A DNA stretch of 64,000 nucleotides from Amblyomma americanum (GCF_052857255.1 NW_027526485.1:1798001-1862000); one strand, 5' to 3'; shown: positions 10,258-22,368, counted from the stretch's first letter. The notes: generated by a model from the sequence alone, not told the origin. Program-made: numbers and translations.

Positions 10258-13200
10258 ATGGCTTACTTGAAGAAACCGCTAAAAGTAGGCACGCTGAACG
10301 TACGAGGACTTGCCTCGAAGCGTAAGCAAGTGCTGTTGAACCGACTGTTCGGCGAGTTAGATCTAGATATCGCGGCTATTCAAGAAACAAAAGTTGAGGA
10401 CGACCAGCAAACAGATAACATGGTGCTTGGTTTTCGGTCGCGATTCAATGTTGCTGTAAGCCATGTGGATGGTTTGTCGCCGGGATGCTGTCTTTTCCTG
10501 AGGAAAAACATAGGCATATTAGAGGAAAAAATAACTTGTCCAAGGGGGCGGTTTATCGTGTTACTTCAGATACGAAACACTCGCGGTGACGGTTTTTTCC
10601 TGTATGCTCCTACGACACAAAAGGAACGCCGCGGATTTTTTAAACAGTTAGGGTCGTTCCTTGAATGCAGTCGAATGCCCATATTATTGGGTGATTTCAA
10701 TTGTGCGTTAGACCCTAGAGATCGTTCAAATGTAAAGGATGTATAAGACCGGAGTGCTGATTTGTTGAAGCGTGTCCTGAACGAATGCAGCTTAGAGGAC
10801 GTAATGGGCCTGGCGAAAAGTCATAAACATGTGCATTTTACGCATTTTCAAGGACGTAGCCGTGCACGACTTGACAGAATATAAGTCGCCGGAGTTTTCG
10901 CCTTCCTGTGAGCAGTATGAAGTGAAGCAAGTGTCCTTTAGTGACCACTGCCTTGTTACGGTAACTTTGGGAGGAAGGAAGCAGCGTAAAACAAGAATGA
11001 ACCGGGATATGTGGGAGATAAACTCAAGGCTTATAGAAGACGGCATATGTTTAAGAAAAGTTAAGGAAGGCATGGTTATGTTTAATAATAGTGAAACAGG
11101 ATGTATTGAATCTTGGGAACGCTTTAAGCAGGAGGTGAAAATTCATGCCATTGAGCGTTCAAGCATAATAAAGTATGAGGAAAAAAAGAAGAAAAGCAAC
11201 TGCGAGAGCTTCTGGCGAATTTATGGCGAGAAGAGGAACAAACGCAGGGCATGTACATGCATGACATAAAGGGCGTCAAAGTTAGTCTAGAAGCTTTAAA
11301 TGCTCAGGAGTACAGAGGGGCAGCGATAAGAGCACGCACAGAAAAATGGCTTACTGGCGAAACGCCAACAAAACGCGCGCTCTCCAGTGAAAAGCGATAC
11401 GCGCGCTCGAACCAGATCTCAGTTATCGAATACAAAGGGCAAATCCTGAGTGATCAAAGTGGAATTTTGAGTGCATTCGTGGAGCATTACCGTGAGCTGT
11501 TTACAAGCAAAGCACCAAGTGCGGAAAGGTTTCGGGAAAACTTTTTGCCTCTTATGCCAGTATTAAGAAATGAGATCACTGAAGAATTACAGAACGAATT
11601 AAGTATTGACGAAATAGTGACAGCAATTGGTGAACTGAATGCCGGAAAGTCGCCGGGACCTGACGGTTTGAGCGCGGCCTTTTATAATAGCTTTAAATAT
11701 GACCTTGCCACTATGCTTTATAAGCTTTTCAAGGAGTGTTTTGAGGTCGGTAGGCTGCCACCTTCGTTTAGCAATGCTCATACGGTCTTAATTCCTAACG
11801 CAGATGACCCAGTCAAGCTAATAAAGGTTACAGGATATAGACCGATCACGTTAACAAACGTTGATTATAGAATTCTGATGAAAATGTTAGCTAAGCAATT
11901 GCAATACGTCATAAAGGATATTGTTGGACCTCACCAAACGTGTGGAATAAAAACAAGAAGCATATTTAAAAATATTCATGTAGCACGCAGCGTGCTCGTG
12001 TGCTGCGATGCTCTAAATAAGAAAGTGGCTATGGTTCAAATTGACTTTGAAAAAGCGTTCGATCGCGTGTCTCATGAAATACTCTACTGTTTGTTGGAAC
12101 ATATTGGTATTGGTTCAGTTGTCCTCAAAGGGATAAAAATGGATTATGCATGTTGTTTGACACGTCTTATGATAAATAAACTGTTATGTGAAAGAATTGA
12201 TGTAAGGGCATCTGTTCGACACGGATGCCCCACTGTCCCCTCTACTTTTTGCAATTTATTTGGAGCCTTTTTGTAGGATGATAACTGCGAGTGGGCACAT
12301 GCGAGGTTTTAGGTTGGGAGCGTGTGAGGTGAGAATACTGGCATACGCTGATGACGTAGCGCTCTTTCGTGAAGACCGTAAAAGTGTTGTATAAGTGTTA
12401 CAAATAACCAAAAGGTTTTGCAGGCAAACTGGCAGCGTTGTTAACTTAGACAAATGTCTCTGAGTCTGGCATGGGCAATGGGACTTACAACCAGAATTCT
12501 TCTGCGGAGTACGTTGGGCTACAACTTCCGGGGTCTATTTGGGAGTCCCGCTGAACAAATATGGGGAGAATACCAATTACAGGAATGAAAAAGCAGAAGA
12601 AATGCTGGACAGGACGAAAGGGTGAATGGGCCGCAATCTTTCCATTTTCGCGCATGCAACTGTATGTCACACCTTTCTTGTTGCAAGGATCATGTATTTA
12701 CTCCAATAATATATTGTGCACGAAACAATATCCAAAGGTTCCATCGGGGTTTGCTGTTTTCATTTGGGCGTCCGATTGGAAACGAATTCGCAGAGATAAT
12801 CTCTTCCGGAGAGTAAAGGTTGGCGGACTGCCTCTTATGCATCTATATGTACGGCAGGTGGTTTTAAGGTTTTGTTTCTTGCGTGACGAAAATGACGCCT
12901 TCTTGCGAACATTCATACAAACCATGCTGACAGTGCACTTCCAGAATTCATTGTCTCTTCGTGCAATGCTCGGAGGTACACAGTGTCTCGCTTCCTGTGA
13001 GAGGTGGTCTGGTCGTTCAGGTTTTTGCAAGAGCGGTTCTCTCTAGAGTATTTAGCGAGTGTAACGCCGAAGCGACTATAGAAGGTCTTATTGAGCAGTT
13101 GTTTCCAGCTCCACTGTACAGAACCTTATAATGTGAAGGCCCTGGAAAAGGCGTTCTCAGGCGAGTTAAGAAGATGACACTTGCACCTGGCGTTAAAACA

Positions 13201-13395
13201 TTATTTTTCGAATTGCATACAGGAACCCTACCAGTAAAAACATGGTTAAAGGAAAAGGGCTTTTTTGTTCTTTGGGGCTCAAACTGTCTCTTGTGTAGAA
13301 AGCTAGAGACGGTAGAACACTTGTTCTTGGACTGTTGGGATGCGGTGTTCTTCTGGGACGTTTTGCAAAGAACCCTAAAAAAGACTTGTCATTGA
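10258..13395 (+). pseudogene. LINE ORF2 (endonuclease-reverse transcriptase), multiply broken
   Basis: Start ATG at 10,258 (MAYLKKPLKVGTLNVRGL) opens an apurinic-type endonuclease: GTLNVRGL, IQETKV and LLGDFNC motifs before a TAA at 10,744-10,746. The same frame resumes, stops again near 10,880, then continues one frame over through the endonuclease SDHCLV motif (about 10,940). A further shift near 11,255 enters the reverse transcriptase frame 11,251-12,276 with SPGPDG, YRPITL and QIDFEKAFD. An extra C in CCCC near 12,226-12,229 throws the frame before the catalytic box, which is readable as AYADDVALF at 12,341-12,367. A C-terminal CCHC motif CLLCRKLETVEHLFLDC lies at about 13,285-13,335. At least four frame lesions. 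Confidence 0.8.
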
Positions 13396-13713
13396 CACCG
13401 CGCGGAATTCGGTACCTGAACACTGAAAGTGATGTTGCGCAGTATGACCAGATTATGTTATGGGCCTTCACAGCATTTGCAGGAGTAAAATGGCTTTCAG
13501 ATATTGTGACTTGGATGCACGATCGGTATGTGATTATTTTGTCGAACATATGTATAAATTAAGAGAAGTCCTGAAGCAGTAGGACTATGCAGATGATGTA
13601 TTGACTCTGATAGACCAACTTGTAATGAAAGTCGATTAGACACGGTTGTCTGCCAAGGGGCATGTCCACTATGATATTTTATTGATGTGTATATTCATGC
13701 ATTAAGGAAAAAA

Positions 13714-13918
13714 GCCGTGGTGGCGCTCTGGTTATGGTGCCCGCCTGCCGACTCAAACACGCGGGTTCGATACCCGCCGTGGCGGTCGAATTTCGATGCA
13801 GGCAAAATTCTAGCTGCCCGTCTACAATGCGATGTCAATATACGGTAAAGAACCGCAGGTGACCCCCATAAACCCAGTCGCTTTGGCACGTTCAACCCCC
13901 ATAAGCCAAACCAAACGA
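13714..13918 (+). mobile_element. tRNA-derived SINE split by the LINE
   Basis: Reads GCCGTGGTGGCGCTCTGG (A-box region), a B box GGTTCGATACC, then TCGAATTTCGATGCAGGC, GCGATGTCAATATACGGTAA, a CAGGTGACCCC segment, TTTGGCACGTTCAACCCCC and ATAAGCCAAACC. Its first 15 bases are repeated at 9,019-9,033 on the other side of the LINE. Confidence 0.75.
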
Positions 13919-13939
13919 AAAAAACCTTCGTCTCCAAGT

Positions 13940-14500
13940 AGCACAATGTGGACTCCAAATTGGGGCCCCTTGTCGGCCCCAAGTGATCAGCCCATATGGA
14001 CCCCATGTGGGATTTGCAACCCGTGCCCAGGAGGAGCCCAAATGGGCAGCCCACTTGGGCTAACCTAAAGAAGCCAGAAGAGAACCAAATTGGGCAGCCC
14101 ATTTCGCTTGCCAGAAAAAAAAAAACAGATCTGGCCCAACGTGGGCAGCCTATTTCAATGCACTGGTGGGGCCCTTGTTGGGCCCGATTGGGCAGCCCAC
14201 TTTCAATGTGCTGTTGGGGCCCGTGTTGGGCCCGAGTGGACAGGCCATTTTCAAAGCCCTGGTGGGGCCCTTGTTGCGCCTGAGTGGGCAGCCTACTTTC
14301 AATGCCCTTGTGAGGCCCTTGTTGGGACCGAGTGGGCAGCCCTTATGCAGCCCAGTTCGGCCCAAAGTGGGCAACCCTCTTTAGTTGCCCAGATGTAGCC
14401 CAGTCTGGGCACAAGTGCGCTGCCCAATTTGGCCCAGACCAGCATTTATAAGGGCAACCAAACTGAGCTGCCCTGATGAAACCCAATTTGGGCAACTCAT
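13940..14500. repeat. GGGC-rich minisatellite, 48-bp units at 14,144-14,334
   Basis: Four consecutive units start at 14,144, 14,191, 14,239 and 14,287, each beginning GGCAGCC or a variant and containing TTTCAATGCNCTGGTGGGGC and CCTTGTTGGGCCCGAGTG. Shorter degenerate GGGCAGCCCA-type units extend on both sides. Because 48 is divisible by three, the array is open in several frames and yields a 16-residue repeated peptide on the minus strand (GCPLGPNKGPTRALKV); this is a by-product of the period. Related GGGC-rich sequence recurs at 49,050-50,040. Confidence 0.75.
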
Positions 14501-14710
14501 TTCAACTCTACACAATACTGGCTGCACACACATTATTCATGCATAAACAGGTCAAATTATACAAAATCCCATGTATTCAAAGCAACATCTTATGCAGATG
14601 CACCAATATCTTAAGCTTCTCTGCATTAAATTGGCCAGAGTCAGACTCTGGTATGGCAGTGCAAAGCTGAAGTATGATATATCAAATTGAAAAGTAGTTT
14701 TCTTGCACGT

Positions 14711-14716
14711 TTTATT
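14711..14716 (-). promoter_or_regulatory. Polyadenylation signal of the DUF4806-like gene
   Basis: On the minus strand AATAAA occurs 23 bases after the TGA stop of the terminal exon (14,739-14,741). The tight spacing to a splice-flanked exon supports a real gene end. Confidence 0.55.
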
Positions 14717-14738
14717 GCATTATTTCACAAAAGCTCCA

Positions 14739-14906
14739 TCAGTGGTCAGGATGGAGTGCCCGCGTAAGGATCATCCTGACCTTCCGGCCACCGTCCCGGT
14801 CCCTGGCGCCACACAAAAAGCTTAGAATACGGGAGTTCATGCGGGCCACATCTGCATCAGGCACCCTCCGCTCCACAGCAGCTGTAATCAGACACTTAAT
14901 TACAAA
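14739..14906 (-). CDS. DUF4806-like gene, terminal exon
   Basis: Read on the minus strand, TGTTTTCCACAG (acceptor, AG at 14,907-14,908) is followed by 55 codons and TGA, starting FVIKCLITAAVERRVPDADV and continuing through GARDRDGGRKVRM. This looks like the last part of DUF4806 domains, which end in a helix with an Arg/Lys-rich tail. It joins in phase 0 to the exon at 21,304-21,448, giving KLCLYS followed by FVIKC. Function of DUF4806 is unknown; it is frequent in arthropod proteins, some of them expanded in large families. The gene occupies roughly 22 kb; lesions in other exons suggest it may be a pseudogene. Confidence 0.6.
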   Translation of the reverse strand, partial: FVIKCLITAAVERRVPDADVARMNSRILSFLCGARDRDGGRKVRMILTRALHPDH

Positions 14907-16395
14907 CTGTGGAAAACATGAATTCTCAGCTATGTGGCCAAACCTTGTAATAACATAGAGAATACTGCAGCAAAAACACATTAAGTGTATTTGCATTACC
15001 CACAAAAGTAGGCACGAAATTTGTGCAAATCTGAGAAGGCGTGGAAGCTGCACAAACCAAATTGAAGAGCACAATGTTGCTAGCGACTCACAAAATGGAC
15101 TGTTTTCTGAGAAAGCAAAAGAAAAGGGAAAAATCACAGCATGCTCTATTCAAAATTACGGCAAATTAACTCTACCTCGAAAACTTGAAAGCATTGTTCC
15201 ATTCGAATGTGCACCATACTTTTTCGTTATGTAAACCGAATAAAACAAATTTGACCAGCTGTCTGTAGCTTCCCAATTATTAGCACATCTTTGTAAACAT
15301 GACAATAAATTTCAGCAAATGCTAATAAACAATGAGCAGAAATCAGTAAATAAATTTTGCTTCTCGCAAACATGTACTTTTATGTTATAGCCTGTGTATC
15401 ATACCGTTTATTTCGAACCAGAATATTCAGCTAGAGTCGCATATCATCTATATTATATGTATCTGCTCTACTAAGCCTGTGAAAGAATGTAATTCCAGTT
15501 TCCTGTAATGGCATCACTTTACCTAGAGAACGCTACTGTTAGCCTGTTTGAATAAATAATGCATGCTAATCCCAAAAAACTCATCCCACTGAAAACAGCC
15601 TTCGTAAGCTAAAAATAGCCACAAATTAAAATACAGGTACCACTGCTGCTCACTAATTACACAGCTGAAAGCAGCACTAACCAATTTTTAGCACATATTC
15701 TACATGCTATGTTACACGGCAACTTGAAGATGGTGACCATGGGATCTTTTCTATTGTAAACATCACAAACTTGGAACAAGAGGTGGAAAAACTTTAAATT
15801 TAAATTCGATATTTTCTGCATTCAATGCATTTTTCCATCTCACAGGCATCAACATACCAATGAGTCCCGCAAACTTTTTACTGTTAACAAAAAAAGAACA
15901 ATGTCCTTAAAGGGTGTACTTCTGCGCGCCAATTTAATGCTGGATTATATACTACAGTAATTACTAATAAAAGATGAGGCTGAATGAAAATTCTATTCTA
16001 CATTCTCCAGCGGCTGCTCATCATGCATCCACAAAACTATTCACCCATACGACATCTTGGAACTAGACAATGTTATAAGTACTTTGCTATTGGCAGTTTC
16101 CACAGAACCAATGCCATACTGTGGCAGTGCACAGGCGATCAATCAGTCTAGAACATTTTCTCTGATGCATAAGTAGTTAACAGTCCATTTGTACATTGTC
16201 AGTATTCCAAGGCGGAACTAAATATAGTAAGGGGTACCTTTCACATCGGCATTAGGCAAGCAAGTGACAAGTTGAGTGCCGCTGCACAATTTGTCTAGTG
16301 CCAGCATCGCATAGCACGGAAAGTTTCTAGGAGGTAGTGTAACACTGACAGGGTTTTCATTGACAATGTGGCCTGCCACAGATTACCCCAATCTA
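14907..16395. other. Intron of the DUF4806-like gene, no further content seen
   Basis: AT-rich sequence without coding motifs or recognisable repeat ends. It lies between the terminal exon and the Tigger element at 16,396. Confidence 0.45.
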
Positions 16396-18511
16396 CCGTA
16401 TTTACTCGAATGTAACGCTAGTTTTTTTACCGAAAGTAGAAAGAAAATGTCATCCCCCGCGTTACCATCGAATACTAGGATTAAAAACGCTATGAAGAGC
16501 ACCAAACACACACTATTAAAATCATTTCATGTGTCAAACGTGTGCGTTGATCGTACTGGTCATTCGAAATCACGCAGTCCAACTCGCCGGTCAACCAGTA
16601 CGCGAACCACAGGTCACAACTGCTAGGAAAAAGCGGCAACCTAATCGCAAACGCAAAAAAAAACGACGTCAATGAGAACGAGCCAACAGGAGTTGACGCC
16701 AGCTAGTCACTGGCGCGATAAGAGGGCACCACCTCTTGACGAATGCTCGCAACCTGTAGCGAGGTTGTCTAGAAACCATGACCGCAAAATGGAACGGCCA
16801 TCTCGGAGGCACTGAGCGCTCGCAATCGCCGCCAAGATGCCGGCAAAGGCGCGAGCGATCCCATCGCCATCTGTCTGTTAATCCTTGCAACTGATCCAAA
16901 GACGTGGCCCCGTGACTAACATGCAGCAGGGCATGGAGCAGCGCGCTTTGTTCGCTGTTTCTCGTGTTTGGTGCCAGTGCGTGCAGTTGTGCGTTCCGTG
17001 CTTCGAGTCTTAGGCCTATCCCCATAAAACGGTCGAGTTGTCGTCAAGCGGAATGACGTGCTCACACGTTCAGTATACAGCTGGCATCAAGCGCAACGCT
17101 ATTTCGCTTGCTGAGAGAAATTCAGCGGCTTCAAGACATTTTTGACGTCAACGAATTGACGATCAGGGGATGGAGGAAACATCGCGAGGAATTGTTTAAC
17201 TGCAACAGCCTGCGAAAAGGCTTTCAGGGGCCCAAGAAAGGCCGCTTCCCGGTGTTGTAGCGTCGCGTTGCAGAGTTCATTAGCGAGCAACGTCCTTGAC
17301 TACTTGGAGTAAGCATTGAAATGCTTCAGTGCAATGCACAGGAGTTTGCGCGAAACACGGGTTTGACCCAAAACCAGTTTAAGGCATCACGAGGCTGCGT
17401 GCAGACGTTTATGCGAAGGGCCGGGTTCTCCCTTCGACGCACGACTTCTATTTGCCAGAAGCGCCCGGGGACTTCGAATCAAAACTTCGAGAGTTCCAGC
17501 GCTACGTCGTCAATCTTCGTCGTTCTCCCAACATGCCACTTGGACATATCGGCAATGCCGACCAGACCCCCGTGTATCTGGACATGCCTGTGTCCAGAAC
17601 AGTGCACAATTCTGGTGAGCACGAAGTTCGCCTTAGAAGCACAGGCAACGAAAAAAATTGGATTACCATTATGCTGGCATGTTTAGCTGACGGCCGCAAG
17701 CTCCCTCCATCATTTTTCGCCGGAAGACGATCCCAAAGGAAACTCCCGAAAGACGTTATCGTGAGCTCTTACGAAAAAGGTTGAATGGACTCGAATCTTG
17801 TCATAGATTTGATTCAATGCGTGTGGGACCGAAGGCCAGGCGCATTGCTGCATCTGGAAGCAATATTGGTTCTGGACTCTTTCCAAGGTCACCTGCCACC
17901 CGGCGTCAAACAAAAGCTACAGCGTGACTGAACGCATCTCGTTGTTATACCGGGTGGCAAGACCTCCATTCTCCAGCCTCTGGACGTTTGCATGAACAAG
18001 CCCTTCAAGGATGGCTTGCGACAATTATACTGGGAGTGGATTGAAAGCGGGTCAACAACACCTGCAGGTAGGCTGAAAAGCCCAAGCGCGTCTACCGTTG
18101 CCCACTGGGTTTCAGCAGCCTGTTACGGGCTGCCTGATGATTTGGGTTACCGCGCATTTAATAAATGCTCAATTTCAAATGCTCTAGACGGAAGCGAGGA
18201 CGACCTGCTGTGGGAGGCAGCTAGTGACAAAGAAGAGTCAAGCTATGATGATGAGAGTGACGGCGACAACTGCCGTGAGGAAGAGGGTGTATAGGAACGC
18301 CTGTTTGGCTTGTATTTCAATAAAGTTGTCTTTGACCCTCAGAACTATGCGATGTCAGTTCCTCGCGTCATATTCTGGTTCTTTCAGTTTTTCTGTCGCA
18401 CGCCCGAAGTCCAAGCTCGCCTTACAAACGTAGTTTTTTTCCCCCTTTTCACACCCTAAATGTCGACCATCGGGTTACAATCATGGTCGCGTTACATTCG
18501 AGTAAATACGG
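16396..18511 (+). mobile_element. pogo/Tigger-type DNA transposon with 23-bp TIRs
   Basis: CCGTATTTACTCGAATGTAACGC at 16,396-16,418 recurs as its exact reverse complement at 18,489-18,511, giving terminal inverted repeats of 23 bp. The left flank is TA (16,394-16,395), as expected for the superfamily; the right flank is AA, so one side has changed. The 2.1-kb interior encodes a decayed DDE transposase on the plus strand. It sits in an intron of the minus-strand DUF4806-like gene. Confidence 0.8.
17060..18294 (+). pseudogene. Tigger/pogo transposase, decayed
   Basis: Conceptual reading in shifting frames gives a helix-turn-helix region (ARNTGLTQNQFKASRGCV, then FMRRAGFSLRRTT) near 17,345-17,450, followed by the DDE core: first Asp in NADQTPVYLDMP near 17,555-17,590, second in LVLDSFQGHLP near 17,870-17,900, third in QPLDVCMNKPFK near 17,975-18,005. 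An acidic tail (SEDDLLWEAAS) closes the frame at 18,294. TGA at about 17,782, a stop near 17,930 and frame changes near 17,450 break it. Transposases of this type cut and paste their own DNA in the nucleus; this copy cannot. Confidence 0.75.
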
Positions 18512-18554
18512 AAGAATGCTGCTTCGCCCAATGGTTTACCCCTAATTAGGTTCA

Positions 18555-19857
18555 TCATTGTCATCACGCTAAGAAGAACCTTAGTAGTGCACGCATTTAC
18601 GCTTAGCCGCATTCTATACGCAACCCCATATCTCAAATTGAACCGCACGGAAATCGAACGCGTGAACGCAATGATCCGCCTTGCGACTAAGGCAGCCCTA
18701 AACCTACCTCGTAGCGCTAGCACAGCCAACCTTCTTGCACTAGGCATACATAATACCATTCAGGAACTAGTTGACGCGCACCTTCAGACACAGTACCTTA
18801 GACTTGCCACGAGCGCCACTGGCCGCCATATACTCTCCTCCCTTCACATCAACATACCGCTAACCAGTCAACCCTTATAGCCATCCCTCGACACATCCAT
18901 TCACCTCTCGTTGTGAAACCCCTTCCTCGAAACGTCCATCCCCAATATCACATCCCTCGCCGCGTACCTCGCTCTAATGCCCTCCATAAGTATTATGGGC
19001 AAGCCCACGATGCCGTTTGGGTAGACGCCGCATGTACAGCGCATGAAGCTGTAGCAGTTGCCTACAATCCAACCCTACCTCACCCCCTAACTCACCGTCT
19101 TCCCTCGAGCTTTACGCCTGAGGAGGCAGAGGAGACCGCCATCGCCCTAGCCCTTGCACATTCTTACGCCCCAATACATCTTCAGCGGCTCCAAAACGGC
19201 TCTGTCCAACTTTACCAGGGGCAGGATTCACGCCCCTGCCTGGCAATTGTTGAACACCCCTACCAAAAATTTACCACGCAGGGTAGAGCTTCAGTGGCTG
19301 CCGGCTCACTCTGGGAACCATGGAAACGAGGCTGCCGATAAATTGGCCCGAGGTCTGATTTGCCGGGCTCAGGACAGTCTCGATCCAGGATTCTCGAGGG
19401 AGCGGGCGCACACATTTGCGGAGCTCACGCAAATACCCCGTTTGGACCGTCGGACTTACCCTCCTCCCCACCCCTCTCTTAAGCATTCCCAACAGATGCT
19501 CTTCAGACGCCTCCAGACCCGCTCGTTGTCATCCCCTCAGCTTTTATCCCACTACTGCGGCACATCCCCTGCATGCTCCCTATGCGGTGACCTCCACGCC
19601 ACACTCTCCCATATCCTTTTCGGCTGCCCTGCTGACCCTCCCCCGCGAGAACAGCACGCCATCTCGAGCTGGGAGGACTGGGAGGTCCTGCTTATGTCTG
19701 CAGACCCGACATCGCAGCTTGCTGCGGTGACTCGGGCTGCCGACGACATGTCCCGGCATGACCTACTTGATGCAGTGCGGGACCGCGCAGTGGCCCAGGC
19801 ACCCAGCTGGGTCTAAAACTCATCTGCTCAATAAAGTTTTTCTGTCTATCTGTCTGT
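18555..19857 (+). mobile_element. I-clade LINE, 5'-truncated (thumb, RNase H, CCHC tail)
   Basis: The plus strand begins in the thumb of a reverse transcriptase (LSRILYATPYLKLNRTEIER) and passes through RNase H: VWVDAA (first Asp) near 19,017, an EEAEETAIALAL Glu region near 19,120, and WLPAHSGNHGNEAADKLARG near 19,300-19,350. The second catalytic Asp, expected in an SDSKTA-type motif, is Gly here (FSGSKTALSNF). The C-terminus has the CCHC motif CSLCGDLHATLSHILFGC and stops at 19,816. AATAAA at 19,830 precedes a short CTGTCTAT-type tail. Frame changes near 18,880 and 19,250 make it inactive. It lies next to the Tigger element in the same intron. Confidence 0.8.
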
Positions 19858-21303
19858 GTAGTTTTTCACACGATATGTGACAGGCTTGCCTCGACCACAA
19901 AAGGAAGGAGCAAACAACTGAAACGTTATAAAAAATTTCAAAGCCAATAAAAAGAGGGGGCTGTACCAATACAGGGCCTGATCCCAGAACTGGCCCAGCT
20001 AAAAGAGGGCTGGGCAAATGCTAGAAAATATTAGCTAACAAATGTCAGTGTCAAAATTCTTGTGTGCGACTCTCTCAACTGCTGTTTGCATTTTGCAGGG
20101 TTTTTTTCGCAAATTACTTTTCTGGCCTCTAACTTAAGGGTGTCCACTTGGAATCGAAGGTGGTCTAGATGTGAGTAACGTTGAAAATTAAAGAGCTCAA
20201 ATTTAAGCTATAGGGTCGCAAAAGGGGGGTTGAAAAAGTGGGAATCAAATATGTGCATTATATAGTGGAAATGCCACTGAGCGTTCTTGTCACGTACAAG
20301 TCCTCGAGAGCAAGCTGGTAAATTGCAAGACATTTTCGAAAATTCGCGCTCTTGCTCCGCAACCCATGTCACCAGATGTTCGCCAGAGATTGCGCGCATT
20401 GCATTGGCTAACGCAAATGACGTCATGATGCAGAGTGCTATCACTGGTTCGCGAGCAATACAGAGAAAAAGGACGGTTGCTTGCCCGGCCCCGAAGGTGA
20501 CTGCACCATCTCCCCCTTTGTATTCCCTCCTCTGTCTGTAGCTGTGGCGGCTGGTGTACGAGTTGAGAGGTAAAACGTAGAGGCAGTACTTAATTGCAAA
20601 TATCTCTGCTTTACATAAGCTATAATGAAAATTTTTTGCAGGAGGCTGATAGGCCATTCAGTATCTACCAGTTTCATCAGCATTTCTTACCCTCATTGGG
20701 CCCCTCCCCTTTCAGTGCCTTTTTAAGGCTCGAACAAGAATGCCACAATTTGGTGCTTGGTTTTGGTCAGATGATAATCATTTCCTGATAACGAAACAAG
20801 CTTGTAAATTCAACAGACCATTAAGCTATGATAATTAAGATTTAGTGTTTTAGAGCAATTCCCAAGAAAAGCAGACAAAAAATTTATTTTAGTAATAATC
20901 GAAATAAAAAGCTCTTTTAATGCACTGCAAGTTGAGAGAACCAAAGTAATAGTTCAGAGAAATCAAAATTCAAATTAAAGAGTTCTTTTACTTTTTGTTG
21001 TCCAGTAAAGCAACTACAGTGGCCCTAAAAGAAATATCAATCATCTCTTCAAGCAGATAATTCTGAAGGCCAAATGCTTGCTGCCAGTTAAATTGAACCA
21101 GAAGTACCAGGAAAAAGGGTGTATCTATGGATCATTTCTTCTCAAAACAATTGAATTTACTGCTTAGCACATAAAATCAAAGCCACAGTGAATCAAGCAA
21201 CCAGTTAAACACAATGCTTAAAGAGAATGCGAGGGACCAGAAACATCACAAAGTGCAAACAAGGACAAACAAACATGGCATGCGAAAACTCCCCAACAAC
21301 AAC
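19858..21303. other. Intronic sequence, no recognised content
   Basis: A moderately GC-rich patch at about 20,280-20,560 contains open frames on both strands (149 codons on the minus strand) but no family motif, and the remainder is AT-rich. I see no repeat ends. It lies in the intron between the last two exons of the DUF4806-like gene. Confidence 0.4.
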
Positions 21304-21448
21304 ACTATACAGGCAAAGCTTCCTAAAAGGTCGCCTGTGCCTTCCACCTTCCAGCGTAAACTGCAAGGCGACTGGAGTCTTTACAAAATTTTTCAGGATG
21401 AGGTGTGTAGCCTCGTCCACTGTGTCGCCTCCGATCAAAGAGAAGCCG
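21304..21448 (-). CDS. DUF4806-like gene, penultimate exon
   Basis: Forty-eight codons on the minus strand beginning GFSLIGGDTVDEATHLILKN and ending RRPFRKLCLYS. The order IGG, then a helix, then a basic PF.KL segment is the pattern I associate with DUF4806. The acceptor candidate is ATCAAG ending at 21,449 and the donor GT at 21,302-21,303 is weak (GTTGTT). Entry needs phase 2 whereas the preceding exon ends in phase 0, a one-base mismatch that I could not resolve; exit in phase 0 matches the terminal exon. Domain assignment is from memory of the pattern, not from a search. Confidence 0.6.
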
Positions 21449-22368
21449 CTTGATGCGAAAACCATTATAGCACAAATTATAATAAGATGTTGAGTACAAA
21501 TAAAGAATAAATGAGCATTTATAAATTGTCATATTTATTGCATACAAGGCACAGCAAATAAGGCCTCTATCTATGCTTGGCACCCAGAAATTGTTATACC
21601 CTTTTTTCCCCAAAGAATAGCTATTTCATGCACATGATGAAAAAAAAATGCATGTGCAGCCATAATAAATGCAGCGTTACACCTGCCTTCACTGCATTGC
21701 TTAGAAGAATGTGGCTGGTACCAAGCTGATCGAAACATGCTCAAGCCATGAGCGACAGCTTTTCAGTGTGATGCGACAAAGCATGCCCTATTAACCCCTC
21801 AACCCCCTCCCCGAATATTCCTTAACTGTACCGGAAACCTAAGATTCTTTTCATAAAATTTCATGCAAGCAAACTGCAAGACATTGATCAAGAGTGACAA
21901 AGGTAAAAAAAGGCACAGCAAAGAGATGAAGACCATGCTGAAACTTCCAAAAAATGCAAATCTGTGAGAACAATACAAATACACTTATCTCGCACTCCAT
22001 ATTTTCATGCCTGCAGGTTCCCGCAAAAGTCCAATTTTCTAGGCGGGTGTTTTTAATTTTCGTTACTTCGAGCAGCCATAAATTTAAGTTCAAGCATACT
22101 GCATAACTGATAACCTGGCGACATCAAACATCAGGAAATTTTATTCGTGCTATCCTGGGAGGGGGGGGAGGCACTGCATCAATCTGTGTCGAGACCTTCA
22201 CGGCACGGACTGTGCTGTCTACACTAGCACCGTGCCATGGCCGCCAATTCGGAAGGCTCACAGGAAAAGCTACACCTCCTCAACTGAAAACTAAACATAT
22301 TGACAGATTTGCCTGTCTGGTTGGGTTTGAAGACATAACAAACTCACAACTCCAACCAAAATTCAAAT

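Larger units (their letters stand above)
9034..13713 (+). mobile_element. Tx1/L1-group LINE, near full length, frame-broken
   Basis: A 4.7-kb non-LTR retrotransposon with the two-gene layout of the L1/Tx1 group: ORF1 with CCHC knuckles, then ORF2 with apurinic endonuclease, reverse transcriptase and a C-terminal CCHC motif, ending in AAGGAAAAAA at 13,704-13,713. It is flanked by 15-base target duplications that are the head of a tRNA-derived SINE. Several frameshifts and stops in both genes make it inactive. The reverse transcriptase wording (SPGPDG, YRPITLTN, QTCGI, DFEKAFD, YADD) is of the L1/Tx1 type and there is no RNase H. Confidence 0.85.

Noticed and set aside
14144..14334. CRISPR-like regular repeats
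   Set aside because: Units are contiguous with no unique spacers, and the genome is eukaryotic; it is a minisatellite.
20208..20657. 149-codon minus-strand frame
   Set aside because: No domain, and no splice sites or homology by eye; it overlaps a GC-richer patch where open frames arise by chance.
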